From Rhodococcus zopfii NBRC 100606 = JCM 9919 (GTDB lineage: Bacteria > Actinomycetota > Actinomycetes > Mycobacteriales > Mycobacteriaceae), in the NCBI RefSeq assembly GCF_001895025.1, contig NZ_BCXI01000046.1, positions 1-58,904 of the forward strand: a DNA stretch of 58,904 bases, read 5' to 3'. The first letter of the stretch is position 1; every line of letters starts with the position of its first letter. The notes beneath the pieces were generated by a model. The model searched no databases, was not told where the DNA came from, and worked only from the letters and a program-made list of their open reading frames with translations. Below, in pieces: positions 32,906 to 42,184 of this stretch. The position numbers and the translations under genes were made by a program.

Positions 32906-35035
32906 GTGAGTTCTTCGTCGACGCCGACACCCCGACCTGCCGCCCCCGCCACCACGTCACGGGGGTGGCGCCTTGTCCGTTACCTGGTGCTCGCCGTCGT
33001 GGCGCTTCTGGTGATCGTGCCCGGCGTCGGTTTCGCGGTGGCGTACACCTCGGTCGACGTTCCGCGTCCCTCGGACATGAAGAACGACCAGGTCGCGACG
33101 ATCTATGCGGCCGACGGCAGCACGGTGCTCAGCACGGTGGTGCCGCCCGAGGGCAATCGCACCGAGGTCGACATCGAGGATGTTCCCGAGCACGTCCGCA
33201 ACGCGGTGCTCTCCGCGGAGGACCGCAACTTCTACAGCAACCCGGGTTTCTCCGTCTCCGGGTTCGTGCGGGCAGCGCGCGACAACGTGATGGGCAAGGA
33301 CACCGCCGGCGGTGGCTCGACGATCACCCAGCAGTACGTGAAAAACGTGCTGGTCGGCGCGGACCGGACGATCACCCGCAAGATGCGGGAGCTGGTCGTC
33401 TCCACCAAGATGGCCCGGCAGTGGTCGAAGGACGAGATCCTGCAGGCCTACCTGAACACAATCTATTTCGGTCGCGGTGCGTACGGCATCGCGGCGGCCT
33501 CGGAGGCGTACTTCGGCAAGCCCGTCGGTGAGCTGTCGGTGTCGGAGGGCGCGGTGCTCGCCGGGGTGATCCAGAGCCCGTCGTCGCTGGATCCGGAGTT
33601 CAACCGGTCCGCGATCGAGGCCCGCTGGACGTACGTGCTCGACGGCATGGTCGAGATGGGCGCGCTGGACGCCGGTGAACGCGCCGGGCAGCGGTTCCCG
33701 CAGACGGTGCCGGCGAACCAGCTTGCCCAGAAGAACGACTCGACCGGTCCGGAGGGTCATCTGCAGACCCAGGTGCTGCGTGAACTGTCCGCCGCGGGCA
33801 TCAGCGAGCAGGCCCTGAACACCGAGGGTCTGCGGATCACCACGACGATCGACCCGGTCGCGCAGCAGTCGGCGATCGACAGCGCGCGCAGCGCCCTCGA
33901 GGGGGAGGACGAGAACCTGCGGACCGCGGTGGTCTCGATCGATCCGCGCACCGGTGCCGTGCGCGCCTACTACGGCGGCGAGGAGGGCGCGGGCTTCGAC
34001 TTCGCGCAGGCGCCGCTGCAGACCGGTTCCTCGTTCAAGGTGTTCGGTCTGGTTGCGGCGCTGCAGCAGGGCATCGGCCTGAACGCGCGCTACGACAGTT
34101 CCCCACTGCGGGTCGGCAACATCGAGATCGGCAACGTCGAGGGTGAGTCGTGCGGCAAGTGCACGATCGCCGAGGCGCTCAAGCGGTCGCTCAACACGAG
34201 CTTCTACCGGCTGATGATGTCGCTGGACAACGGGCCGCAGGCGATCGCCGACGCCGCGCACGACGCCGGCATTCCCCTGACCATTCCGGGAGTGGAGGGG
34301 ACGACACTGAGCCACGAGGGAGGCGAACCCGAGGGCGGAATCGTGTTGGGGCAGTACCAGTCCCGCGTCATCGACATGGCGTCGGCGTACGCGACGCTCG
34401 CGGCGTCCGGCACCTTCCACGAGCCGTTCTTCGTGCAGCGGGTCGAAACGGCAGACGGCGACGTGCTCCTCGACCGCCCCGCCTCTCCCGGCGAATCCCG
34501 GCTCGATCCGGCGGTCGCCGACAACGTCACGCAGGCCATGATGCCGATCGCCGCGTACTCGCGCGGTCACGCGCTGGCCGGTGGCCGGCCGTCGGCGTCG
34601 AAGACCGGCACGACCCAGCTCGGCGACACCGGCCTGAACAAGGACGCCTGGATGGTCGGGTACACGCCATCGCTGTCGACGGCAGTGTGGGTCGGTACCC
34701 CGAACGGGGAGGCCATCATCAGCAGCTCGGGCGGATCCATCTACGGTTCGGGCCTGCCGTCGGACATCTGGAAGGGCACGATGGACGGTGCGCTCGAGGG
34801 CACCGAGGTCGAGAGCTTCCCGTGGCCGGAGCCGATCGCCGGCCAGGCCGGTGTGCCCGCCGACGCGGGGATCAGCGAACCGACCACGACCGGTCCCCCG
34901 CTGCCGCAGCTGCAGTTGCCGGAGCTGCCGCCGATCACGCTGCAGGCGCCGCCGGTGAACATCCCGGACGTGCCGATCGAGCTGCCACAGCAGATCGAGG
35001 TGTTCCCGGGCGTCACGATCAACATCCCCGGCTGA
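32906..35035 (+). CDS. Class A penicillin-binding protein (PonA-like, short form)
   Basis: A 709-residue bifunctional peptidoglycan synthase. A membrane anchor lies at about 24-47. The GT51 transglycosylase begins near 60 with E105 in SAEDRNFY and GGGSTITQQYVKN. The transpeptidase has S375-S-F-K378, S428-L-N430 and a KTGT triad box. A Pro-rich tail closes the protein. It lacks the long N-terminal tail of its paralogue 9 kb downstream, which it matches closely across both catalytic domains. The GTG start gives a short basic cytoplasmic lead. It stands alone after the ABC operon terminator. Confidence 0.94.
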   Translation: MSSSSTPTPRPAAPATTSRGWRLVRYLVLAVVALLVIVPGVGFAVAYTSVDVPRPSDMKNDQVATIYAADGSTVLSTVVPPEGNRTEVDIEDVPEHVRNAVLSAEDRNFYSNPGFSVSGFVRAARDNVMGKDTAGGGSTITQQYVKNVLVGADRTITRKMRELVVSTKMARQWSKDEILQAYLNTIYFGRGAYGIAAASEAYFGKPVGELSVSEGAVLAGVIQSPSSLDPEFNRSAIEARWTYVLDGMVEMGALDAGERAGQRFPQTVPANQLAQKNDSTGPEGHLQTQVLRELSAAGISEQALNTEGLRITTTIDPVAQQSAIDSARSALEGEDENLRTAVVSIDPRTGAVRAYYGGEEGAGFDFAQAPLQTGSSFKVFGLVAALQQGIGLNARYDSSPLRVGNIEIGNVEGESCGKCTIAEALKRSLNTSFYRLMMSLDNGPQAIADAAHDAGIPLTIPGVEGTTLSHEGGEPEGGIVLGQYQSRVIDMASAYATLAASGTFHEPFFVQRVETADGDVLLDRPASPGESRLDPAVADNVTQAMMPIAAYSRGHALAGGRPSASKTGTTQLGDTGLNKDAWMVGYTPSLSTAVWVGTPNGEAIISSSGGSIYGSGLPSDIWKGTMDGALEGTEVESFPWPEPIAGQAGVPADAGISEPTTTGPPLPQLQLPELPPITLQAPPVNIPDVPIELPQQIEVFPGVTINIPG

Positions 35036-35059
35036 CGGCTCCCGCGCGCGGCGCGGTCC

Positions 35060-35647
35060 TCACATCAGGACGGCCCGCAGCGTGCGCACGGCGAAGTCGA
35101 CGACGTCGTCGACCGTGACCGACGGTTCGGTGGTGCGGTCGATCGCGACCGATTCGACCATCGTCCACCAGCCGCACACCTTGATGGTGGTGGCGGTGCT
35201 CGCCTCGGTGCCGGTGGCGTCGAGGATCCGCGCGGCCATGGTCGTCTTGACGTTCTCGTGGATCTCCCGGATCTGCGGGTCGTAGCCGAATCCGCCGTGG
35301 AACAGCGTCTGGTAGTTCTGGCCGTGCCGGTCGATGAACGAGACGAACGCCCGGACGACACCGCGGAGCGGGTCGTCGTCGCCGGGGTCCGGCACGGCGG
35401 CGCGGAGCAGCCGGCGGGCGGCCGCGCCCACGACCGCGGCGTAGTAGTCCTGCTTGGTCGGGAAGTAGCGGAAGAGCAGGCCGCGGGAGATGCCGGCGAT
35501 CTCGGCGACCCGGTCGACGGACAGCGCGTGGATGGGGCGTGCGGCGAGTTCCTGCAGGCCTATGGCCACGAGCTGCCGTTTGCGTTCCTCCGGAGGCAGT
35601 CGCCGCCGGGGTGCGGGCTGCGGGTGCGCTTGTCGTGCTGGGGTCAC
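35060..35647 (-). CDS. TetR-family regulator of the acyl-CoA dehydrogenase operon
   Basis: A 195-residue regulator. The N-terminal helix-turn-helix is ALSVDRVAEIAGISRGLLFRYFPTKQDYYAAV, and the ligand domain contains RGVVRAFVSFIDRHGQNYQTLFHGGFGYDP. It is divergent from an acyl-CoA dehydrogenase across 50 bases that hold a 13-base palindrome, so autoregulation and control of the three-gene operon are likely. The start is GTG; the PBP gene upstream on the other strand converges on it. Confidence 0.88.
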   Translation of the reverse strand: MTPARQAHPQPAPRRRLPPEERKRQLVAIGLQELAARPIHALSVDRVAEIAGISRGLLFRYFPTKQDYYAAVVGAAARRLLRAAVPDPGDDDPLRGVVRAFVSFIDRHGQNYQTLFHGGFGYDPQIREIHENVKTTMAARILDATGTEASTATTIKVCGWWTMVESVAIDRTTEPSVTVDDVVDFAVRTLRAVLM

Positions 35648-35661
35648 CCCGATAGTCTAAC

Positions 35662-35674
35662 TGAGCATTGCTCA
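35662..35674. promoter_or_regulatory. Palindromic TetR operator candidate
   Basis: TGAGCATTGCTCA is a perfect palindrome around one central base and extends to 19 bases with a single mismatched pair. It lies midway between the divergent TetR and acyl-CoA dehydrogenase starts in an otherwise A+T-richer gap. Confidence 0.6.
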
Positions 35675-35697
35675 TTTAGAGTTCGACGGAGGAACCC

Positions 35698-36930
35698 ATG
35701 GATTTCGCACAGTCGGAACGTTCCCGCGACTATCTCGAACGTCTGCGCACCTTCATCGCCACGGAGGTCGAACCTGTCGAACAGCGGCTGCGGGCGGCGC
35801 GCGTCGAACCGTTCGCGCAGCGCGGCGACAGCTCCGGGCAGGACACCTGGTCGGTGGCTCCCGAATTCCGGGAACTGCAACGCAAGGCCAAGGAACAGGG
35901 CCTGTGGAATCTGTTCCTCCCGGACGCCGAGCTCGGCGCCGGCCTGTCGAACGTCGAGTACGCACCGCTCGCCGAGGAGATGGGACGCTCCCCCTTCGCG
36001 TCCGCGGTCTTCAACTGCGACGCCCCGGACACCGGGAACATGGAGGTCCTCTACCACTACGGCAGCGCCGAGCAGAAGGACCGCTGGCTGCGTCCGCTGC
36101 TCGACGGGGAGATCCGCTCCGCGTTCTGCATGACCGAACCCGACGTCGCGTCGTCCGACGCGACCAACATGGCCGCGACCGCGATCGTGGAGGGCGACGA
36201 GGTCGTCCTCAACGGCCGCAAGTGGTGGAGCACCGGTATCGGCCACCCGGACTGCAAGGTACTGATCTTCATGGGCCTCACCGACCCGGAAGCTCACAAG
36301 TACCAACGACATTCGATGGTGCTCGTGCCGATCGACGCGCCCGGCGTGAAGGTCGAACGAATGCTGTCCACAATGGGCTTCTACGACGAGCCCGGCGGAC
36401 ACGGCGAGGTGTCGTTCACCGACGTACGTCTGCCGCTGGACGCGATCATCGCCGGACCGGGCCGCGGATTCGAGATCGCACAGGGCCGCCTCGGGCCGGG
36501 ACGTGTCCACCACTGCATGCGGCTGATCGGCCTGGCGGAACGCACCCTCGAACTCGCCTGCCGCCGCGGCCTGGAACGGGTCGCCTTCGGTAAGCCGCTG
36601 GCCAACCTCGGCGGCAACCGCGAACGCATCGCCGACGCCCGCATCGCCATCAACCAGCTGCGTCTGCTCGTCCTGAACACCGCGTGGCTGCTCGACACCC
36701 AGGGCCTGGCCGGAGCCCGCTCCGCGGTGTCCGAGATCAAGGTCGCCACCCCGCGCGTCGTGCAGCAGATCGTCGACTTCGCCATCCAGATCCACGGTGG
36801 TGCAGGTCTTTCCGACGACTTCCCGCTGGCGGGCGCCTGGACGGCCGCACGCGCACTGCGGCTCGCGGACGGGCCCGACGAGGTGCATCAGGGTCTCGTG
36901 GCCCGCTTCGAACTCGGCAAGTACAACTAG
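35698..36930 (+). CDS. Acyl-CoA dehydrogenase, ACAD10/11-LvaC-like
   Basis: A 410-residue flavoprotein. [48 protein letters not shown] (FAD loop) and ALGKPLA-like [21 protein letters not shown] belong to the ACAD10/ACAD11 branch rather than classical FadE. A gene for an aminoglycoside-phosphotransferase-like kinase follows after ten bases, as in the Pseudomonas levulinate lva operon (LvaC/LvaA) and in the fused mammalian enzymes. This suggests removal of phosphate from 4-phosphoacyl-CoA to give an enoyl-CoA. CGGAGGA precedes the ATG. Confidence 0.88.
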   Translation: MDFAQSERSRDYLERLRTFIATEVEPVEQRLRAARVEPFAQRGDSSGQDTWSVAPEFRELQRKAKEQGLWNLFLPDAELGAGLSNVEYAPLAEEMGRSPFASAVFNCDAPDTGNMEVLYHYGSAEQKDRWLRPLLDGEIRSAFCMTEPDVASSDATNMAATAIVEGDEVVLNGRKWWSTGIGHPDCKVLIFMGLTDPEAHKYQRHSMVLVPIDAPGVKVERMLSTMGFYDEPGGHGEVSFTDVRLPLDAIIAGPGRGFEIAQGRLGPGRVHHCMRLIGLAERTLELACRRGLERVAFGKPLANLGGNRERIADARIAINQLRLLVLNTAWLLDTQGLAGARSAVSEIKVATPRVVQQIVDFAIQIHGGAGLSDDFPLAGAWTAARALRLADGPDEVHQGLVARFELGKYN

Positions 36931-36940
36931 AGGGGATCTC

Positions 36941-38002
36941 GTGAGCAGCCTTCCCGACAACGCCCGGCCCGTCCGCGACGAGGACAGCTTCGACGTCGCC
37001 GCAGTCGCCGCGTGGCTCACCGAGCACGCCGGCATCGCCGGGGTGCCCGAGGTGCGCCAGTTCGCCGGTGGCGCATCGAATCTCACCTACCTGTTGCGCT
37101 ACCCCGATCGCGATCTGGTGCTGCGACGGCCGCCGGCCGGTGCCAAACCGTCGTCCGGGCACGACATGGCCCGCGAGCACCGCATCCAGTCGTTGCTCGC
37201 GCCCGTGTACCCGCACGTGCCGGCGATGATCGGGTTGTGCACCGATCCGTCCGTGCTGGGCAGCGACTTCTACGTCATGGAGAAGGTCGAGGGCACCATC
37301 CTGCGCACGGCCCCGTCGGCGGATCTCGGGCTCACCCCGGAGAACACGCGGGACCTGTGCCTGCGGGTGATCGACCTGCTCATCGAGCTGCACGGCGTCG
37401 ACCCGGAGACGTCCGGTCTCGCCGAATTCGGTCGCGGCTCCGGCTATGTGGCGCGTCAGGTCGCGGGGTGGACCAAGCGGTTCGCGGCGGCGCACACCGA
37501 CAACGTCCCGGACTTCGCCCGGGTGACGTCGTGGCTCGCCGCGAACCAGCCCGCCGACATCGCGTCCCGGGTGATCCACGGCGACTTCCGGCTCGACAAT
37601 GTCGTTCTCGGCGACGATCTGACGCCGCGTGCCGTGCTGGACTGGGAGCTCGCCACGATCGGCGACCCGCTGATGGACCTCGGATCGAGCCTCGCGTACT
37701 GGGTGCAGGCCGACGACCATCCGATGATGCTGGCCACCAAGCGGCAGCCGTCGGACCTGCCGGGCATGCTCACCCGTCGCGAGATCGTCGAGTACTACGG
37801 GCAGCGCACCGGTCTGCCCGTCGACAACTGGGGCTTCTACGAGGTGTTCGGGTTGTTCCGGCTCGCGGTGATCGCGCAGCAGATCTACTACCGGTTCCAT
37901 CACGGGCAGACGACCAACCCGGCGTTCGAGAACTTCTGGGTGGCCGTGGGATACCTGGACACGCGCTGCAACGAACTGATCGACACCCTGGAGGGGAAGT
38001 AA
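36941..38002 (+). CDS. Phosphotransferase (APH/ACAD10-11 kinase type, LvaA-like)
   Basis: A 353-residue kinase of the aminoglycoside phosphotransferase fold. FAGGASNLTYLLRYPDRDLVLRRPP holds the N-lobe, H213-G-D215-F-R-L-D-N220 is the catalytic loop, and D234 in VLDWELATIGDP binds metal. The sequence resembles the N-terminal kinase domain of ACAD10/11 and LvaA, which phosphorylate 4-hydroxyacyl-CoA. It is therefore predicted to act on hydroxyacyl-CoA rather than an antibiotic. The GTG start follows the dehydrogenase stop; the SDR gene begins immediately after its stop. Confidence 0.88.
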   Translation: MSSLPDNARPVRDEDSFDVAAVAAWLTEHAGIAGVPEVRQFAGGASNLTYLLRYPDRDLVLRRPPAGAKPSSGHDMAREHRIQSLLAPVYPHVPAMIGLCTDPSVLGSDFYVMEKVEGTILRTAPSADLGLTPENTRDLCLRVIDLLIELHGVDPETSGLAEFGRGSGYVARQVAGWTKRFAAAHTDNVPDFARVTSWLAANQPADIASRVIHGDFRLDNVVLGDDLTPRAVLDWELATIGDPLMDLGSSLAYWVQADDHPMMLATKRQPSDLPGMLTRREIVEYYGQRTGLPVDNWGFYEVFGLFRLAVIAQQIYYRFHHGQTTNPAFENFWVAVGYLDTRCNELIDTLEGK

Positions 38003-38770
38003 GTGGGCAAGGGCAAGGGCACGACACGCCGGAACATCCTCATCACGGGCGCGAGCTCGGGACTCGGCCGCGGGATGGCACGTGAATTCGCCTCGCGCGG
38101 ACGCAATCTCGCGCTCGCCGCCCGCCGCACCGAGCGGCTCGAGGAGCTGCGCGACGAACTGCTCGCCGCGCACCCGCAGATCACCGTCGCGATCCGCAGC
38201 CTCGACGTGGACGTGCACGACGACGTCTTCCGCGTCTTCCGGGAGTTCGACGACGAGCTCGGCGGTCTCGACCGGGTCGTCGTCAATGCCGGGCTCGGCA
38301 AGGGACAACCGTTGGGCACCGGCTACTTCCACGCGAACGTCGCGACCGCCCGCACCAACTTCCTGGGTGCGCTCGCGCAGAGCGAGGCGGCGCTCGAGCT
38401 GTTCCGGCCGCGCAATGCCGGTCACCTGGTGCTGATCTCGTCGGTGAGCGCGATGCGGGGTATGCCCCGCAACCTCACGACCTACGCGGCGTCGAAGGCG
38501 GCGGTCGGGGCGCTCGGTGAGGGTATGCGCGCGGACCTCGCGCAGACCGGCATCGACGTCAGCACGATCTTCCCCGGTTTCATCCGGTCGGAGATCAACG
38601 AGAAGGTGAAGAAGGTGCCGTTCATCGTCGACACCGAAACCGGTTGCCGTGCACTGGCTGCGGCCATCGAGAAGGAACCGAACAAGGCGTATGTCCCGGC
38701 CTGGCCGTGGACTCCGGTCGCCTACGCGATGAAGGTGCTTCCGTTGTCCGTCGTCGCGAAGATGGCCTGA
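38003..38770 (+). CDS. SDR-family oxidoreductase
   Basis: A 255-residue NAD(P)-dependent dehydrogenase. The nucleotide motif TGASSGLG is at about 15-22, NAG near 95, and the catalytic residues are S147, Y161 and K165 (YAASK). The hydrophobic end (VAYAMKVLPLSVVAKMA) suggests membrane association, as in DltE-like SDRs. The GTG start directly follows the previous stop, with GGAGGGG upstream. In the operon it could oxidise or reduce a hydroxyacyl-CoA intermediate; that is inference. Confidence 0.87.
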   Translation: MGKGKGTTRRNILITGASSGLGRGMAREFASRGRNLALAARRTERLEELRDELLAAHPQITVAIRSLDVDVHDDVFRVFREFDDELGGLDRVVVNAGLGKGQPLGTGYFHANVATARTNFLGALAQSEAALELFRPRNAGHLVLISSVSAMRGMPRNLTTYAASKAAVGALGEGMRADLAQTGIDVSTIFPGFIRSEINEKVKKVPFIVDTETGCRALAAAIEKEPNKAYVPAWPWTPVAYAMKVLPLSVVAKMA

Positions 38771-38776
38771 AACGGA

Positions 38777-38821
38777 TGACGGGAACCTTCACCCGGTCAG
38801 GCCGGATGAAGGTTCCCGTCA
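38777..38821. terminator. Perfect 15-bp bidirectional hairpin between SDR gene and ino1
   Basis: TGACGGGAACCTTCA pairs fully with TGAAGGTTCCCGTCA, and the 15-base interior can itself form a CCGG/CCGG stem. It lies between two convergent genes, seven bases after the SDR stop, and probably ends transcription from both sides. Confidence 0.75.
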
Positions 38822-38840
38822 CCGTTGGGATTTCGGGGCG

Positions 38841-39935
38841 CTACGCCTCGATGATGAAGGCCTCGAGCTCGGCGCGAGCCTTGTCGTCGGCCATCTGGAC
38901 CGGCGGGGACTTCATCAGGTACGCCGACGCCGGGAGGATCGGGCCACCGAGGCCGCGGTCCTTGGCGATCTTCGCGGCGCGGATGGCGTCGATGATGATG
39001 CCCGCGGAGTTCGGCGAGTCCCAGACCTCGAGCTTGTACTCGAGGTTCAGCGGGGCATCGCCGAACGCGCGACCCTCGAGGCGGACGTACGCCCACTTGC
39101 GGTCGTCGAGCCACTCCACGTAGTCCGACGGGCCGATGTGGACGTTGCGGTCGTGGACCTTGCCGGCCAGCGGGCCGTTGAGGTTCGACGTCACGGCCTG
39201 GGTCTTGGAGACCTTCTTCGACTCCAGGCGCTCACGCTCGAGCATGTTCTTGAAGTCCATGTTGCCGCCGACGTTCAGCTGGTAGGTGCGGTCCAGCACG
39301 ACGCCGCGGTCTTCGAACAGCTTCGCCATCACGCGGTGGGTGATGGTCGCGCCGACCTGGCTCTTGATGTCGTCGCCGACGATCGGGACACCGGCCGCCT
39401 TGAACTTCTCGGCCCACTCCGGGTCGGAGGCGATGAACACGGGCAGCGCGTTGACGAACGCGACGCCGGCGTCGATGGCGCACTGGGCGTAGAACTTGTC
39501 GGCCTCCTCGGAGCCCACCGGCAGGTAGGAGACGAGGACGTCCACCTGCGCGTCCTTGAGGACCTGCACGACGTCGACGGGCTCGGCGTCGGACACCTCG
39601 ATGGTCTGCGCGTAGTACTTGCCGATGCCGTCGAGGGTCGGGCCCCGCTGGACGGGAACGTCGAGCGGCGGAACGTCGGCGATCTTGATGGTGTTGTTCT
39701 CCGACGCCAGGATCGCCTCGGACAGGTCGAACCCGACCTTCTTGGCGTCGACGTCGAACGCGGCGACGAACTTGACGTCGCGAACGTGGTAGGAACCGAA
39801 CTTCACGTGCATCAGGCCGGGAACGGTCGCGGTCTCGTCCGCGTCCTTGTAGTACTGCACGCCCTGGACCAGGGACGAGGCACAGTTCCCCACGCCCACA
39901 ATGGCCACGCGCACCGAGGTGTTGTTCTCACCCAT
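38841..39935 (-). CDS. ino1: Inositol-3-phosphate synthase
   Basis: A 364-residue NAD-dependent enzyme that cyclises glucose 6-phosphate to inositol 3-phosphate, the first step to phosphatidylinositol, PIMs and mycothiol. The nucleotide loop [10 protein letters not shown] is near 13-22. [36 protein letters not shown] and [12 protein letters not shown] are hallmarks of the actinobacterial enzyme. The PadR gene upstream overlaps its start by eight bases. The pair matches Rv0046c-Rv0047c of M. tuberculosis. Confidence 0.97.
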   Translation of the reverse strand: MGENNTSVRVAIVGVGNCASSLVQGVQYYKDADETATVPGLMHVKFGSYHVRDVKFVAAFDVDAKKVGFDLSEAILASENNTIKIADVPPLDVPVQRGPTLDGIGKYYAQTIEVSDAEPVDVVQVLKDAQVDVLVSYLPVGSEEADKFYAQCAIDAGVAFVNALPVFIASDPEWAEKFKAAGVPIVGDDIKSQVGATITHRVMAKLFEDRGVVLDRTYQLNVGGNMDFKNMLERERLESKKVSKTQAVTSNLNGPLAGKVHDRNVHIGPSDYVEWLDDRKWAYVRLEGRAFGDAPLNLEYKLEVWDSPNSAGIIIDAIRAAKIAKDRGLGGPILPASAYLMKSPPVQMADDKARAELEAFIIEA

Positions 39936-40482
39936 GGTCGGGTTCTCCTTCTTTCTTGCTGGGTGCTGTCGACTGCTCGGCGGCGATCAGTTCGTTGAGC
40001 CAGCGGACTTCGCGTTCGCTGGATTCGAGACCGAGCTGGTGGAGCTGACGGGTATAGCGGTCCAGAGTGCCGCTTGCCCGTCCGATTGCGTCGCGGAGCC
40101 CTTCTCTGCGCTCCTCGACCTGGCGGCGCCTGCCCTCGAGAATCCGCATCCGCGCTTCGGCGGGGGTGCGGCTGAAGAAGGCGAGGTGCACGCCGAATCC
40201 GTCGTCGGTGTAGTTCTGCGGTCCCGTGTCGGCAACCAGCTCGGTGAAACGCTCCCGGCCGGCGGCCGTCAGTTGGTACACGCGGCGGGCCCGCCTGACG
40301 GTGCCGGGCACTCCGGAGTCCTCCTCGATGAGGCCGTCCGCCTGCATGCGACGCAGCGTCGGGTAGAGGGAACCGTAGGAGAAGGCGCGGAACGCGCCCA
40401 GCAGCCCGGTCAATCGTTTGCGCAGCTCGTAACCGTGCATCGGGGACTCGAGAAGCAGCCCGAGGATTGCCAGTTCGAGCAA
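39928..40482 (-). CDS. PadR-family regulator
   Basis: A 184-residue PadR repressor with a winged helix ([51 protein letters not shown]) and a C-terminal dimerisation helix. The start is a TTG: the family begins MLELAILG, and a strong GAGGAGG lies seven bases before that TTG, while the in-frame ATG 66 bases earlier adds an unrelated lead. It overlaps ino1, so it may control inositol synthesis as well as itself. It is the orthologue of Rv0047c by synteny. Confidence 0.9.
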   Translation of the reverse strand: MLELAILGLLLESPMHGYELRKRLTGLLGAFRAFSYGSLYPTLRRMQADGLIEEDSGVPGTVRRARRVYQLTAAGRERFTELVADTGPQNYTDDGFGVHLAFFSRTPAEARMRILEGRRRQVEERREGLRDAIGRASGTLDRYTRQLHQLGLESSEREVRWLNELIAAEQSTAPSKKEGEPDHG

Positions 40483-40538
40483 AGGGGTTACCTCCTCGAC
40501 TCTCCCGATCGAACAACCGACGTGATACGACGCGGAAC

Positions 40539-40555
40539 TATATCGCACCGATATA
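40539..40555. promoter_or_regulatory. PadR operator candidate
   Basis: TATATCGCACCGATATA is a perfect inverted repeat of seven bases with a three-base centre, lying about 60 bases upstream of the PadR start in an unusually A+T-rich gap. ATAC-containing repeats (GATAC at 40524, 40563 and 40574) flank it. PadR sites are usually such dyads. Confidence 0.6.
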
Positions 40556-40662
40556 TACGACGATACTCCGATCCGATACGTACATCAGGCGGTCCGCACA
40601 TCGGAGACTTTCGACGGCGAGCGCCGGCCGTCACCGGCACGCGACGTGACCGGGCTCCTCGT

Positions 40663-41523
40663 TCACCGGTATCCGCGCAGGACGGACCCGTCGAAGGCCG
40701 CTTTCAGATATCCGTTCCCGCGGTCGTTGCCGAAGTCGACATAGAGGTTCATCGTGGGGGTACCGTCGTCCCGGATGATGACGTGGGTGACCGTGCCGTC
40801 CGGTGCGCCCAGCAAGTCGGGGGCGCGAACGAGCAGGTCGTCCAGCGCGGCGGCGTCGATCAGAGCCGCATCGAAATCCCGGTAGCCGGAGAACCGCGAC
40901 GACGTCGGCGTGCTCGACCGCTGCCAGCCACCGTCGAATCCGTAGGACACGATGCGGTCGGGCGCGTCGGGTAGCGCACGACCCGCGACCGCCCGTTTCG
41001 GATACAGCGCGAGTTCGTACGCGACCGTGTCACCGAACTCCGCACGCAAGCCGTCGACGACCTGACGGAAGCCGCCGGGTTCGAGCGGGCGTACCGCCTC
41101 CACGAGCGGATCGGCCACGATCGGTCCGGCGTCGGTTGCGGACCCGGAGGCCCCGTCGGCCGGTGCGGTCTCGCCGGCAGGCGCCGCCGACGGGGGTTCC
41201 GGAGAATCGCCCGCGCTCGAGACCGCGACCGCACCGCCGATCACGACGGCCACGGCTGCGACGACCCCGGCAAGTGTCCGCACCCGTCGCGTCCGGGACG
41301 TCGTCCCGGCACGAGGCGTGACCTCGTCGGGAACCGGTGGTTGCAGGTCGCGGACCAGGTCGGCGAGCTCCCGCAGCGTCTTCGCGGACTGGGCCCGGGC
41401 CACGAACTCGCGGTGCTCGGATGCGTCGAGCTGACCGTCGGCGTATGCCAGGTCGAGCCGGGCGCAGGTGTTCACACGATCGATGTCGCGTGCCCTGGTC
41501 TGCGGCGTCTGTCGAGGGGACAC
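40663..41523 (-). CDS. DUF1707-domain membrane protein (Rv0048c-like)
   Basis: A 286-residue protein. Residues 15-55 form the DUF1707 domain (VNTCARLDLAYADGQLDASEHREFVARAQSAKTLRELADLVRDLQ). One membrane segment follows (TLAGVVAAVAVVIGGAVAVSS), then a Pro/Ala-rich linker and an extracellular domain (FRQVVDGLRAEFGDTVAYELALYPKRAVAG) of unknown role. Its place between PadR and the DUF5318 gene is that of Rv0048c. The start is GTG. It is divergent from the DUF5318 gene. Confidence 0.8.
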   Translation of the reverse strand: MSPRQTPQTRARDIDRVNTCARLDLAYADGQLDASEHREFVARAQSAKTLRELADLVRDLQPPVPDEVTPRAGTTSRTRRVRTLAGVVAAVAVVIGGAVAVSSAGDSPEPPSAAPAGETAPADGASGSATDAGPIVADPLVEAVRPLEPGGFRQVVDGLRAEFGDTVAYELALYPKRAVAGRALPDAPDRIVSYGFDGGWQRSSTPTSSRFSGYRDFDAALIDAAALDDLLVRAPDLLGAPDGTVTHVIIRDDGTPTMNLYVDFGNDRGNGYLKAAFDGSVLRGYR

Positions 41524-41619
41524 CGGTGCAGAGTAGTTCGCCCCGGACGAGCGGGGAGAAACCGTCACGCAGCACACACCCCCACCACTTCGACGGGACC
41601 CGCACGTACTCTGGAACCC

Positions 41620-42042
41620 GTGCGAACACAGCGGCAGGTGGTGGACTACGCGTTGCAGCGGCGGTCGCTGCTCGCCGAGGTCTACTCGGGGCGACGCGGT
41701 GTCGCGGAAGTCTGCGACGCCAGCCCCTACCTGTTGCGGGCCGCGAAGTTCCACGGCAAGGGCAGCGACGTGGTCTGCCCGATCTGCCGGAAAGAGCAGC
41801 TCACGATCGTCTCGTGGGTATTCGGCGAGAAGCTCGGCCAAGTGTCCGGGTCCGCCCGAACCGCCGAGGAACTCGACCGCCTGGCAGCCAGCCAGGAGGC
41901 GTTCTCCGTCCACGTGGTCGAGGTGTGCCGCACCTGCAGCTGGAACCATTTGGTCCAGTCCTATGTCGTCGGCGCGGAACCTGCGCCGACGCGACCACGA
42001 CGCCGGTCGACGGGGCAGAACCGTCGAACCGCCAGCGAGTGA
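41620..42042 (+). CDS. DUF5318-family protein (Rv0049-like)
   Basis: A 140-residue conserved actinobacterial protein of unknown function. VVDYALQRRSLLAEVYSGRRGVAEVCDASPYLLRAAKFHG leads to two Cys pairs, CPICRKE and CRTCSWNH, which probably bind a zinc ion. A TACTCT hexamer ends seven bases before the GTG and no ribosome site is seen, so the message may be leaderless. It precedes the large PBP gene as Rv0049 precedes ponA1, suggesting a link to cell-wall synthesis. Confidence 0.82.
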   Translation: MRTQRQVVDYALQRRSLLAEVYSGRRGVAEVCDASPYLLRAAKFHGKGSDVVCPICRKEQLTIVSWVFGEKLGQVSGSARTAEELDRLAASQEAFSVHVVEVCRTCSWNHLVQSYVVGAEPAPTRPRRRSTGQNRRTASE

Positions 42043-42184
42043 GCCAGGACGCCCGGTCACGTGATCGATCGCTGCCCGAATGTAACGCTGTCCGCTGTGA
42101 AACCCGACGATGTTGTCGGGTGTCCCCCGACGTGAAACGAGGACGTGTCGTACCGCGTCCGCGCAACCGGTTGGAGATGAGTAC

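Noticed and set aside
36941..38002. Aminoglycoside resistance gene
   Set aside because: The fold matches aminoglycoside phosphotransferases, but the operon with an ACAD10/11-like dehydrogenase points to acyl-CoA metabolism.
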